Source of the DNA: Fortiea sp. LEGE XX443
Lineage (GTDB): Bacteria; Cyanobacteriota; Cyanobacteriia; Cyanobacteriales; Nostocaceae
Assembly (NCBI RefSeq): GCF_015206815.1
Contig: NZ_JADEXZ010000003.1
Span: 1 to 64,000 of the forward strand
DNA: 64,000 bases
Direction of reading: 5' to 3'
The position numbers were made by a program, and so were the translations under genes. The notes below the pieces were generated by a model, which worked only from the letters and a program-made list of their open reading frames with translations, searched no databases and had not been told where the DNA came from. Numbering within the stretch: position 1 is the stretch's first letter; each line of letters begins with the position of its first letter. This document shows, in pieces, positions 35,779 to 44,779 of this stretch.

Positions 35779-36338
35779 AAATTTTCACCGGCTCTCCGTC
35801 TCAATACACCATACTCAAAATAAACCAAATTATCATATTCTTCTTCAGGCCCGCAGTTAAACATATTTTGTTTTTCATAAAATCCTACAGACCTTGGTAA
35901 AGAATGCAACCCAACTCTACCTTCATACCCAAGCTCAACACTTCTAATTCTGGCAAAATTTAAAAGTGCTTGACCAACACCTTTGAATTGAGGCGGACGC
36001 TGAATTTCAATTCGGTTAGTGGGGGCAGTTGCAATACCATCAACATAAACTAGTCTCTTACCAATATTCAACCGGGAACCGTGCATTTGTGTTTCTATTA
36101 TCATTAATCCTTGAGTTGTGTTTTCGCACTCAACTGCATAACCTTCAAGATTTGCTTGATTAGCAATATATCTTAATTTAAATATCCAGTCCCAGTATTT
36201 GTCTTCTTGAATAAATAACCTTAATTTTTCGACCCAATCATTTACATAATCATCAACGTGTCTTTGTCCTAAATCTACCAAATATGCTTCAACAGATGTG
36301 TTATCGCTACCTCTTTTTAATTCGATTTTTCGCTGCAC
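35775..36338 (-). CDS. GNAT-family N-acetyltransferase
   Basis: 187 residues. Residues about 118-165 have the acetyl-CoA pocket pattern of the GNAT fold: FKGVGQALLNFARIRSVELG, then VGLHSLPRSVGFYEKQNMF. The N-terminal half is less typical. Substrate unknown. Translational coupling to the unknown gene at 35239 (4-bp overlap) suggests that the partner is either substrate or regulator; a toxin-antitoxin-like pair is possible, but no ribbon-helix-helix partner is seen. Confidence 0.65.
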   Translation of the reverse strand: MQRKIELKRGSDNTSVEAYLVDLGQRHVDDYVNDWVEKLRLFIQEDKYWDWIFKLRYIANQANLEGYAVECENTTQGLMIIETQMHGSRLNIGKRLVYVDGIATAPTNRIEIQRPPQFKGVGQALLNFARIRSVELGYEGRVGLHSLPRSVGFYEKQNMFNCGPEEEYDNLVYFEYGVLRRRAGENL

Positions 36339-36392
36339 CTAAAGCTCCTATTTATTAACTTATTCTTAAAGCTTATAACGGCTATTTTACTA

Positions 36393-36884
36393 CTAAATAA
36401 AAGAGTAAAAGGAACTGCGTATATCAGTGGCTTTATGCCAACCAGCCAGCACAGCATCATCTGAAATTTCTCCAATAACTACCAAACTATTTTCTTTATC
36501 CACATAGTAGGGTAAAGGTTCAGCACTCAACCAACCATAAGCAATGGCTTCTTGGTCTCGCTCAAAAATTGAAACTTCTAAACTTTGCTCATATCTTGAG
36601 TAGTAGTAAGGTAAATAGCAAGCTGGATATTCTCTTAAAGATTCGCGATTAACTGTATATGATTGCCAGCGCAGTCGCTCACCCTTAATTTCTTTTGGAT
36701 TAGCTTCTAGCCAATCATAAAGTTTTTTAGCTTGCCGCAATGCGTGGTCGTTGCCTTCAAAAACAACGCTGGGAAGAAAAATATCGCCGTCAAAATGTAC
36801 CGCAACTTCAAATAAATCTTCATCCTCATCTTCGGCTTCTGCTTCTGTTACCTCAATGATTCCAGCCTTATATAGTTCGCTCAT
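36393..36884 (-). CDS. Unknown acidic protein
   Basis: 163 residues with a strongly acidic segment near the N terminus (EVTEAEAEDEDEDLFEVA). It then has a mixed region with many aromatic residues (YPACYLPYYYSRYEQ). No family recognised. It lies 55 bp upstream of the GNAT gene and in the same direction, so it is probably in the same transcript. Confidence 0.5.
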   Translation of the reverse strand: MSELYKAGIIEVTEAEAEDEDEDLFEVAVHFDGDIFLPSVVFEGNDHALRQAKKLYDWLEANPKEIKGERLRWQSYTVNRESLREYPACYLPYYYSRYEQSLEVSIFERDQEAIAYGWLSAEPLPYYVDKENSLVVIGEISDDAVLAGWHKATDIRSSFYSFI

Positions 36885-37340
36885 TTCCCAGCATTGCTTG
36901 ATCAGATATACCTCTACATTATTAAAATTTTAGCTTTCAGTTACAAAATAATCAGAACGCTCTGTTGGTTCTAATCCTTTATCTGGTAGGAAATTTTGTT
37001 TGTGTAGACGAGCCAGAGCCGCAGTGCTAGCGCGGGTCGGCAGTCCGATTTTGCAGGTTTTCTCCTGGAGGAACTGCCGTGCATGGTTTCCCACTCCAGT
37101 TCCCACAATGGAGGTTCCCCCGGCAAGTGGTTGGGTTGGCTCGACTTGAGGCGACTGGTGTGCGGTTTATAACCACATTTTTAAGTTTAAGTTGGCACGA
37201 ATAAGCTACCGTTGCATCCAAACAAGAACTGCTATAGTTTCTGCTTTTTACAACGCCCTTAAAAATTTTGCGTCATTTTTTAATACTGCCCTGTTAAGCA
37301 AGTGAACACCCTCAAACCTTGAAACTCAGGCAGCTGAATT
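36885..37340. other. Intergenic region with GC-rich repeat-like DNA
   Basis: 456 bp. The part at about 37010-37160 is GC-rich compared with its flanks and contains a possible hairpin (GGAACTG near 37070 and CAGTTCC near 37098). It looks like a dispersed repeat or the remnant of a mobile element. The reverse-strand frame here (37027-37221) is Cys- and Arg-rich and repeat-like. The HNH gene promoter should lie in the right end. Confidence 0.35.
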
Positions 37341-37604
37341 ATGGCTAATATGTCTCCAGCCTCTAAGCGTCGCAAGAGACACCAACTACTACAAATGTAT
37401 GGAAACCATTGTTGCTGGTGTGGTAAGCAAATGACCAAATCGGAAAGAACCATTGAACACTTGGTTCCCAAGAGCCTGGGTGGATCTAATAGTCTCTCGA
37501 ATTTGCGTTTGGCTTGTTTCAGTTGCAATAATTCTCGTGGTAACAGTCTGTTACCTCCACGGTTAAGAAATGTTTTTGAGCTTTCAATTGGCTCAATGGC
37601 ATAA
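37341..37604 (+). CDS. HNH endonuclease (first gene of the CHAT operon)
   Basis: 87 residues. C-x2-C (CCWCGKQ), then the HNH core TIEHLVPKSLGGSNSLSNL and C-x2-C (CFSCNN) are intact. The stop TAA overlaps the next upstream ATG (37604) as TAATG. The sigma-like, DUF1822 and TPR-CHAT genes follow on the same strand, so it is probably the first gene of their operon. As a free-standing HNH it should cut DNA. Confidence 0.75.
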   Translation: MANMSPASKRRKRHQLLQMYGNHCCWCGKQMTKSERTIEHLVPKSLGGSNSLSNLRLACFSCNNSRGNSLLPPRLRNVFELSIGSMA

Positions 37605-37635
37605 TGGCGATGCCTAAGGCGAGCAAAGCTATGGC
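37604..37635 (+). repeat. Short dispersed repeat at the HNH/sigma-like junction
   Basis: A GC-rich stretch, GGCGATGCCTAAGGCGAGC and neighbours, of the type repeated in Nostoc genomes. It would encode the first residues of the sigma-like protein if the ATG at 37604 were used. This argues for a start farther inside, at 37667 (MDDLEQQL). Confidence 0.5.
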
Positions 37636-38362
37636 AAAAACCACACTGTTGAACAAAGAAAGTGGCATGGATGATTTAGAACAACAATTGACTGCTTTAA
37701 TTACGCAGATACGTCAACACCCACCTCAGAGCCTACAATGGCGATTGGCTATGGATCGCTTACTACGTGAAATTCAGCAACTCCCAGGATTACTCAAATC
37801 CTCTCATCATGATTATCCAGCAGTCTTAAACCGTACTTTCGAGTGGGTTAGTAAGAATATTTCTAAATTTGAGCCTTATTCTGGTTCAGTTGTAGAAAGT
37901 TTGGTGAAGTGGATTAATAGTTATCTCTATAGGCGAATTCAAGATTTATCATTACCTAAGAAAAATACTCCACTCAGCCTAGATGCTCCCATAACCTCAG
38001 ACTTTGGGGAAATAACTCTGCTGGATAAGTTACCCAATTTTACTTTGAGTGGTTTGGATAGTCTAATTGAAAATTCTCAGCGAGAAAATAACCAACGAAT
38101 TGGTCTTCAATTAGAGCATTATATTGAGCAAGATCCCGAAGAAAAGCTCAAAAATAGTTATCCTCGTTCTTGTGTTGAGTGTAATTGTCAACTACTCAGC
38201 CAACGATTAATACTCAAAGAACCACCTGACAAAGTTGCAGAGATAGCGCGAGACTTGAGCATTCCTAGAACAACTGTCAATTCGCATTGGAAGAGAAAAT
38301 GCGAACCAATGTTGCAAAAAATTGCTGAAAATTTGGGATATAAACAGGAGCAATCGTTATGA
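37604..38362 (+). CDS. Sigma-70-like factor of the CHAT-associated type
   Basis: 252 residues if the first ATG is used, but about 231 from the likelier start at 37667. Residues 90-125 (FEWVSKNISKFEPYSGS, then VVESLVKWINSYLYRRIQDL) resemble sigma region 2. The C-terminal helix-turn-helix (KVAEIARDLSIPRTTVNSHW) resembles region 4. A central LSLDAPI stretch recalls cyanobacterial sigma-like proteins found next to DUF1822 and CHAT genes. It may direct RNA polymerase or act as a regulator of this operon. It ends in a 4-bp overlap (ATGA) with the DUF1822 gene. Confidence 0.7.
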   Translation: MAMPKASKAMAKTTLLNKESGMDDLEQQLTALITQIRQHPPQSLQWRLAMDRLLREIQQLPGLLKSSHHDYPAVLNRTFEWVSKNISKFEPYSGSVVESLVKWINSYLYRRIQDLSLPKKNTPLSLDAPITSDFGEITLLDKLPNFTLSGLDSLIENSQRENNQRIGLQLEHYIEQDPEEKLKNSYPRSCVECNCQLLSQRLILKEPPDKVAEIARDLSIPRTTVNSHWKRKCEPMLQKIAENLGYKQEQSL

Positions 38363-39117
38363 GTAGTACAACTTCCCCTTTATTAATGGTTCCGCTAGAT
38401 TTAGAAATTCATTCTAGAGCCAGACATTTAGCGGCTCAACAAAGCACAGTAGAAAAAGGTAAGCGAGTTTATTTGAATGCGTTAGCAGTTTACGCAGTTC
38501 ATAGCTATTTAAAATGGTTGCAAATACCAACAAATTTTCAGGAATCAGATTGTTGGAATCCAGTAAAAGCAGCTTTATCAAATGCAGCTGATTTGGTAAT
38601 TCCAAATGTGGGAACTTTAGAATGCCGTCCAGTTTTACCCCAAGAAACTGTCATATTATTACCAAGCACTAGCGAAAATCGGATTGGCTATGTAGCTATA
38701 CAGTTTCAGGAAAGCCTAGATTCAGTGCAACTATTGGGATTTGCACCTGCCTTTGATGAAGTAAATCTGCCTGCACAGCTAGAAGTGTCACAACTCCAAC
38801 CTATTGACGCTTTGATTGAGCAAATCACCCGTCTTGAAGAAGCGATCGCTTTTCTACAAACTGATGACTCAGTGGCAGTACAAGTACGTTCTGTATTAGA
38901 CAATAAACCTTTATCAGAGATTGTGGCACAATTTGAGCTTCTTTACCGGACTGTCGATGAATTTGAGTGGCGGTACGCCGGAGGAGAAATATTAGCTGGA
39001 GATACTCTTGCTGTTGGTGCTACCCGTGAAACAATTCAGCAAGATGATAGCGAATTACAAGATTTAGCCCAAATGCTATTGGAGAAGTTAGCTGAAATTT
39101 GGGGAGATGTTGCGTAG
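38359..39117 (+). CDS. DUF1822 family protein
   Basis: 252 residues. N-terminal region (LDLEIHSRARHLAAQQ, VYLNALAVYAVHSYLKWLQI) and the following WNPVKAALSNAADLVIP match DUF1822, a mostly cyanobacterial family of unknown function, commonly encoded between a sigma-like gene and a CHAT protease. Start and stop overlap or nearly abut both neighbours, so it is co-translated. A role as a linker or substrate of the CHAT protease is a guess from position. Confidence 0.8.
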   Translation: MSSTTSPLLMVPLDLEIHSRARHLAAQQSTVEKGKRVYLNALAVYAVHSYLKWLQIPTNFQESDCWNPVKAALSNAADLVIPNVGTLECRPVLPQETVILLPSTSENRIGYVAIQFQESLDSVQLLGFAPAFDEVNLPAQLEVSQLQPIDALIEQITRLEEAIAFLQTDDSVAVQVRSVLDNKPLSEIVAQFELLYRTVDEFEWRYAGGEILAGDTLAVGATRETIQQDDSELQDLAQMLLEKLAEIWGDVA

Positions 39118-39167
39118 TTTGAGCGGTTGGGAATGATGTATATAACTACCCAAAACATCCAATTGTC

Positions 39168-42100
39168 ATGGCTAAAGGATTCGGCTATCAAAAATTACCA
39201 GATTTTACTCAACGCCAAAAAGCTTATTTCAAGCTGATTAAACAGCTACTCAACTGTCCTAGTGGCAGGGAAATGAAGATTCTCAGGAAACACGCACACT
39301 TGGTTGATGCTGGGTTTGTAGAAACTTTGGAAATGGTAGCTCAAATCCGGTCTAACCAAGGAGATATTCGTTCTGCTTACTTTTTGAGAAATTTAGCTCA
39401 TTGGCTAGGTGAGGAACTGGAATTATATAGAGATGAGCCTTCAGCAACAGATAATCTTATCAGACCTCCTGCTTTTTTAGGTGAAATATTGTGGGCGATC
39501 TCACAAAATAAAAGCAATCCACAAGCCCTTGATCGTCTACTTAAAGCTAACTTAGATCAACTCAATGATGATTTTTATGAACAGTTTAATTACTGGATAA
39601 ACTTTAGCCTACTCAACAACGACTCAATAACAGAACAAGTAATATTAGTAGGATTGGGTATTGTTGATTTCTGCACCTCGCTTGGGCAGTTTCGTAAAGG
39701 AAACAGGGCAATTAACTTAGAAATTAGCATTACAGGTTTAGAAGCAGTTGCCAAAATTTTTAACCGTCAAATTGTCCCAGAAACTTGGGCGCATATTCAA
39801 ACTAATTTAGCACCAGCCTACCGTAATCGAATACGAGGAAATCACGCCGATAATCAAGAAAAGGCAATTGCTGCTTGTAATAATGCCCTACTCATCTATA
39901 CCCGTGACGGTTTTACAGAAGAGTGGGCAAGAGTGCAAAATAATCTCGGTCTTGTCTATACAGATAGGATTACAGGAGACAAAGCTGAAAATATCGAAAA
40001 GTCAATTTCTTGCTATGAAACTGCTTTAAAAGTTGTTAACCGCGCTCAACTTCTTGAACTTTGGGGTACTCTTCAAAATAATTTGGGCAATGCGTACCTT
40101 TTTAGAATTCAAGGTGATAAGGCACAGAATTTAGAAAAGGCGATCGCTTGTTATCAAGTCGCGCTACAAGTACGTACACGTTCGGCATCGCCCTATTATT
40201 GGGCTAGCAGTCAAAATAACCTCGGTTCTGCCTACGCTCAAAGAATTTTAGGCAATAAACAAAAGAATCTAGAAAAGGCGATTTTGGCATATATTAACGC
40301 CTTAGAAGTCTACACTATTTCTGATTATCCTCAGCGATGGGCGGAAACAAAAACCAGCCTGGGAAATACCTATTATAAAACAGGTCAAATTACTGAAGCG
40401 CTTGACTGTCTCCGCGCTGCGTTGCAAGTCTTCACTCCCACCAATTTCCCTAGATATTGCATCACAACTGGATTGAGTTTAGGTAAAACAGCTTTGGCTA
40501 CTGGTATGAAAGCGGAAGCTTTTGAAGGTTATGCGATCGCCATTGAAGCTGTTGAACAAAGCCGTCACTGGGCTGGAATTTCTCAGGAACAAGAAATTCT
40601 TGCATACACAGAGATGGTGGTTTTTTGTATCACCAATGGGGAACGAGATAAAGCTAGAGAATATGCAGAACGTTCTGGTTCTCAACAGGTTTTAAATCTT
40701 TTAGATAGTGATGAATTTCAACAAATTTACTCAAATTTACAATTCCTCGGACAGGTATTACAAGCAACTGCTGAAAACAATGGAGAATCACAGGCTGTAT
40801 ATCAAATACTAGAAAACAACCTGAATAAATTAGATGAGCAATTTGTTCAACACTTACAAAAGCTTGAGGATGTTTTCGGACACATACCATCAGGGCAATC
40901 TCTTCAAATTGCTACAACTATTTTAAGTTTTAGTAATCTGATTCGGGAGTTTCCACAAGGCGATAAAGCAATTAACTTAAGAATTGCTACCACAGGTTAT
41001 GAGGTAGCCGCTACTATTTATACCAAAAAAGATTTCCCTGAACAATGGGGAAACATTCAAGATGCGATCCGCGAACTATTTCAGATTCAGCTATTTGAAG
41101 CAGTATTCAAGAACCTAGAAAATCCTAAAGCTGTTGTATACCCATTACTGGAAGCAAATAAATATAAACTCGATGAACGTTTTGCAACTGTATTGCGATT
41201 AAAGACAGAAGCTATGTTGTCTGAAGTTTCGCCAAAGTATGCAAAAGATATTGCCGCCAGCCTCTTAGGTTTAAGTCTTCTGATTAAAGAATTTCGACAC
41301 GGTAATGAGGCGAATAATTTAGAGATTGCCATTACAGGGTATGAAATTGCTTCTAAAATTTTGACTTGCGAAGCTTTACCAGAAGCATGGGGTATGTGTC
41401 AATTCATGCTGGGCAATGCTTACCACCGTCGAATAAAAGGTGAGCAAGCAGAAAACCTGGAACAATCCGTTTCTTACTTGCACAATGCTTTGAAAGTCTG
41501 TAACCGTGAGCAGTTTCCCGAACTTTGGGCAGAAATTTACAGCAATTTGGCCATTGTTTATGGCTATCGGATTCGTGGCGATCAAGTAGAGAATGCAGAA
41601 TTAGCGATTAAGGCTGGTGAAGCTGCGATGCAGGTTTTCACTCGCGATCAATCTCCTGAAGGATGGGGAAAAATCCAAAACAATTTAGGTATTGTTTACC
41701 GCGATCGCATTCTCGGTGACAAGGCTGAAAATTTAGAAAAAGCGATCGCTTGTTATCAAAATGCTCTTTCCATTCGTACTCGTGAAGACTTCCCAGAACT
41801 TTGGGCACAAACTCAAATGAATTTAGCATCTGCCTATCGTCACAGACTCAAAGGTGATGCAGCAGAAAATGTGGAAAAGGCGATCGCTGCTAATCAAGGA
41901 GCTTTACAAGTCTACACAAAAGCAGCCTTCCCTCAAGGTTGGGCAGAAGTACACATGAATTTGGCTAATGCCTATCTTCACCGAATTCATGGGGATAGGA
42001 GCGAAAATTTAGAAAAGGCGATCGCTGCTCATCAATCTGCTTTACAAGTTTTATCGAAAGAAGAATATCCGCGACAGTGGGCTATGACTCATCTGAATCT

Positions 42101-44003
42101 AGGAAATGTCTTCTTACAACAACAGCAAATAGAAGCAGCAATTACCTCTTATCGTTCAGGTTTAAAGATATTCACTCCCACGGCTTTTCCCGCAGATTGC
42201 CTAAAAGCAGGACAAATGCTGGGAAACACTGCTTTTAACATTGGTGATTGGGCTGAAGCGATTAGGGGCTATAGTATGGCAATTGAAGCTGTAGAAACCA
42301 GTCGCACTTGGGCAAGTTCAGAATCACGCCGTCAAGAAATCTTAGCTGATTCTCTCCATGTTTATGAAAATATGGTGCAAGCTTGTATTAATAATAAACA
42401 ACTGAATAAAGCTGTTGAATATGTCGAACGTTCTCGCTCAAAACGACTCGTAGATTTAATAGTCAGTAATGACCTTTATTCAGATGGTGAAATTCCTGAT
42501 GAAATTCAACACTATTTACAAGATTTTGAAGCTATACAGCGGCAAATTGATAATGAATTAAGACACTATAATAATACCAGTAACTTTGATGGTAGTAAAC
42601 TCGGTAAAAGCCCACAGAACCGTGCTGCTATCGAAGCTCATAACAAAATAATTGCAGATTTGGAAGCTGACAAACAGCAAATTTGGGAACAAATGCGCCG
42701 TCTAGATCCTGTCCTGGCTGGTCAAATTCAAGTAAGCCCTATGAATTTATCATCCATACAGCAGTTAATTGACCTACCCACCACAGCTATTCTGAGCTTT
42801 TATACTACCTCGAATGATACTCATATCTTTATCATCCGGCAGAGTCAAATTACTTTGCACACTTGCACTAACTTGGGATTTGAGACTTTACAATCATCGA
42901 TTTTAACTCACTGGTTAGGGCAATATCTTAATAATCAAGATAGTTGGAAAGAGCAATTTAGTTTTTTAATAGCAGAACTAGCTGAAGTCTTAAAGTTAAA
43001 TGATTTAATTGCACAACATCTGAAAAATATTGATGAATTGATTCTTATTCCTCATCTGGCATTACATCAAATTCCTTTTACTGCTTTACCAATTGGAGAA
43101 AATCAATATTTGGGGGATAAATTTCTCATTCGTTATGTTCCTAGCTGCCAAATTTTAGAATTTTGTCACAACCGCCCCACAGTAAGTAATATTATGAATT
43201 ACGGTATTGTTGAAGATGCTACTGAAGATTTACCTTACGCTAGTTGGGAAGGAGAACAACTAGCAAATTTATATAATATTCCCAATAATCAACGTTTAAA
43301 AGGTAGTCAAGAAGCTAGTGTCAGCAACTATCGTCAACTGATACAAAAAGTCCAAGTAATTCATTCTAGTCATCACGCGCGTTCGCGGCTCGATAATCCT
43401 CTAGAATCCGCATTATTTTTAGGAGATGGCTGTATTACATTAAGTCAGTTATTAACTCCAAGTTGGCGCAATCCCCAGTTAGAAGTTGTATTTCTATCTT
43501 GCTGTGAAACTGGTTTAAGTGTGACTGAAATAACTGACGATATTCTCACTTTTTCAACAGCTTTCCTTTGTGCTGGTGCTAAAAGTGTTATCAGTACACT
43601 CTGGGCAGTAAATGACTTGGCAACAGCACTCTTTTCAGTATTTTACTATCAATCCCGACATCAGGGAAACAAGCGACTGCAATCAATCAGACAAGCTCAA
43701 TTTGAACTGCGTACCCTTACAGGTGAAACTCTTACCACAATTTACAAACCTAAGTTAAGTTATTTTTTGACGCAAAAACTCAAGGAAACTGACACGCTAC
43801 GTAAAAAAATTCAAAAAGAACGGGATAGTCATCCCCATAGTTCCCTATTATATGAACAATGCAATGAAGAATACAAAAAATACGACAAAATCGGAAAATT
43901 GATTTATCAAGCAAAAAAAGATTTAGAACTTTTTTGTCGAGAATCTAAACCTTTCTCTCATCCTTATTATTGGGCAGCTTTCACCTGTTCCGGGTTAAAT
44001 TGA
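39168..44003 (+). CDS. TPR-CHAT caspase-like protease, 1611 residues
   Basis: Two long blocks of TPR-like repeats (about 180-460 and 700-1050), each unit like AENLEKAIACYQNALSIRTR and WAQTQMNLASAYRHRLKGD, lead to a CHAT domain (about 1290-1611). The catalytic His is in VIHSSHHARSRLDNPLESAL and the Cys in VVFLSCCETGLS, followed by SVISTLWAVNDLATAL. CHAT proteases such as TPR-CHAT (Craspase) cut protein substrates when triggered. Repeats would sense the trigger. It ends the HNH-sigma-DUF1822 operon. The HSSHHA and SCC variants of the usual HLATHG and SAC motifs keep the catalytic dyad. Confidence 0.9.
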   Translation: MAKGFGYQKLPDFTQRQKAYFKLIKQLLNCPSGREMKILRKHAHLVDAGFVETLEMVAQIRSNQGDIRSAYFLRNLAHWLGEELELYRDEPSATDNLIRPPAFLGEILWAISQNKSNPQALDRLLKANLDQLNDDFYEQFNYWINFSLLNNDSITEQVILVGLGIVDFCTSLGQFRKGNRAINLEISITGLEAVAKIFNRQIVPETWAHIQTNLAPAYRNRIRGNHADNQEKAIAACNNALLIYTRDGFTEEWARVQNNLGLVYTDRITGDKAENIEKSISCYETALKVVNRAQLLELWGTLQNNLGNAYLFRIQGDKAQNLEKAIACYQVALQVRTRSASPYYWASSQNNLGSAYAQRILGNKQKNLEKAILAYINALEVYTISDYPQRWAETKTSLGNTYYKTGQITEALDCLRAALQVFTPTNFPRYCITTGLSLGKTALATGMKAEAFEGYAIAIEAVEQSRHWAGISQEQEILAYTEMVVFCITNGERDKAREYAERSGSQQVLNLLDSDEFQQIYSNLQFLGQVLQATAENNGESQAVYQILENNLNKLDEQFVQHLQKLEDVFGHIPSGQSLQIATTILSFSNLIREFPQGDKAINLRIATTGYEVAATIYTKKDFPEQWGNIQDAIRELFQIQLFEAVFKNLENPKAVVYPLLEANKYKLDERFATVLRLKTEAMLSEVSPKYAKDIAASLLGLSLLIKEFRHGNEANNLEIAITGYEIASKILTCEALPEAWGMCQFMLGNAYHRRIKGEQAENLEQSVSYLHNALKVCNREQFPELWAEIYSNLAIVYGYRIRGDQVENAELAIKAGEAAMQVFTRDQSPEGWGKIQNNLGIVYRDRILGDKAENLEKAIACYQNALSIRTREDFPELWAQTQMNLASAYRHRLKGDAAENVEKAIAANQGALQVYTKAAFPQGWAEVHMNLANAYLHRIHGDRSENLEKAIAAHQSALQVLSKEEYPRQWAMTHLNLGNVFLQQQQIEAAITSYRSGLKIFTPTAFPADCLKAGQMLGNTAFNIGDWAEAIRGYSMAIEAVETSRTWASSESRRQEILADSLHVYENMVQACINNKQLNKAVEYVERSRSKRLVDLIVSNDLYSDGEIPDEIQHYLQDFEAIQRQIDNELRHYNNTSNFDGSKLGKSPQNRAAIEAHNKIIADLEADKQQIWEQMRRLDPVLAGQIQVSPMNLSSIQQLIDLPTTAILSFYTTSNDTHIFIIRQSQITLHTCTNLGFETLQSSILTHWLGQYLNNQDSWKEQFSFLIAELAEVLKLNDLIAQHLKNIDELILIPHLALHQIPFTALPIGENQYLGDKFLIRYVPSCQILEFCHNRPTVSNIMNYGIVEDATEDLPYASWEGEQLANLYNIPNNQRLKGSQEASVSNYRQLIQKVQVIHSSHHARSRLDNPLESALFLGDGCITLSQLLTPSWRNPQLEVVFLSCCETGLSVTEITDDILTFSTAFLCAGAKSVISTLWAVNDLATALFSVFYYQSRHQGNKRLQSIRQAQFELRTLTGETLTTIYKPKLSYFLTQKLKETDTLRKKIQKERDSHPHSSLLYEQCNEEYKKYDKIGKLIYQAKKDLELFCRESKPFSHPYYWAAFTCSGLN

Positions 44004-44063
44004 TAACTGCAATCTCTGAAGTATTCAGTCTAAATTCAGAAATTATTAAAATTAATAAAAATT

Positions 44064-44588
44064 CTAACTTGCCGGATAATATAATCCCGTATCCTGATTA
44101 AATTCCCACCCTAACCCTGCTCTATCCTTGCCTTTGCACCATCCCACAAAAAGCGGTGGTGGCAGATTAATTCGCTGCTCGCGTATAGTTTCTACACTTA
44201 CACCAAGTCTTGAAGCTAAACCTTCTTCCGTTAGTGGTTGGATTCGAGGAGTAAGCCCAGGATAATATGAATTGTTGTTGTACGATTTCTTCTGCCGTTT
44301 CGGTTGGTTGTTGAGATAATTTTGAATTTTAATAATCGCCTCAGCAAATTGTTTCATTTGGGCTGTTATCTCTTCAGTTTTTTGTTCTAAAGAGTCCAAA
44401 CGTTTATTTTCATTACCAGCAATTGCATCAAGGTCATCTAGAGAACCATCTAGGTATAGCTCAATAAAACGGGTGAGCGTCGCTGTTGCTGTCGTGCCTT
44501 TCGAGTTGCAACGGGCGATAAACTGCTCCCACATCTTTTGGTCACAGTTGAAAGATGCTAGCTTCTTTGTTCTCCCTGTATTGCTCAT
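44064..44588 (-). CDS. Unknown protein, plasmid-type, with coiled coil and possible DNA-binding tail
   Basis: 174 residues. Residues 10-50 (FNCDQKMWEQFIARCNSKG, TATATLTRFIELYL) resemble a ribbon-helix-helix domain. A coiled coil follows (about 60-95), and a C-terminal segment (LTEEGLASRLGVSVETIREQR) looks like a helix-turn-helix. This is consistent with a plasmid or island regulatory protein. It lies downstream of the integrase, same strand. Confidence 0.5.
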   Translation of the reverse strand: MSNTGRTKKLASFNCDQKMWEQFIARCNSKGTTATATLTRFIELYLDGSLDDLDAIAGNENKRLDSLEQKTEEITAQMKQFAEAIIKIQNYLNNQPKRQKKSYNNNSYYPGLTPRIQPLTEEGLASRLGVSVETIREQRINLPPPLFVGWCKGKDRAGLGWEFNQDTGLYYPAS

Positions 44589-44699
44589 ATCTAGGTAAAG
44601 TCTAGGTAATATCTAGGTAAACTAGTCTGCGGACAGGAACAACTGAGCGTGTTTCCATCTTGATAACTACCTTGACACTATCATGATGAGCGTATGAGT

Positions 44700-44766
44700 G
44701 CGATGGCCGAACCGCCCAGCGGAGGCGATACCTTCTGGAGTGGCTTCCCCGTAAGGGTAGGGTACA
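44700..44766. repeat. GC-rich dispersed repeat
   Basis: About 67 bp with GCGATGGCC, GGAGGCGATACC, and TGGCTTCCCCGTAAGGGTAG, typical of Nostoc short dispersed repeats. It lies between the stop of the integrase gene (44780) and the next gene at 44588. Confidence 0.55.
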
Positions 44767-44779
44767 CCTACGTTTTTTA

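Noticed and set aside
37027-37221. 64-residue reverse-strand frame, Cys- and Arg-rich
   Set aside because: It lies on GC-rich repeat-like DNA and shows no domain; probably a translated repeat.
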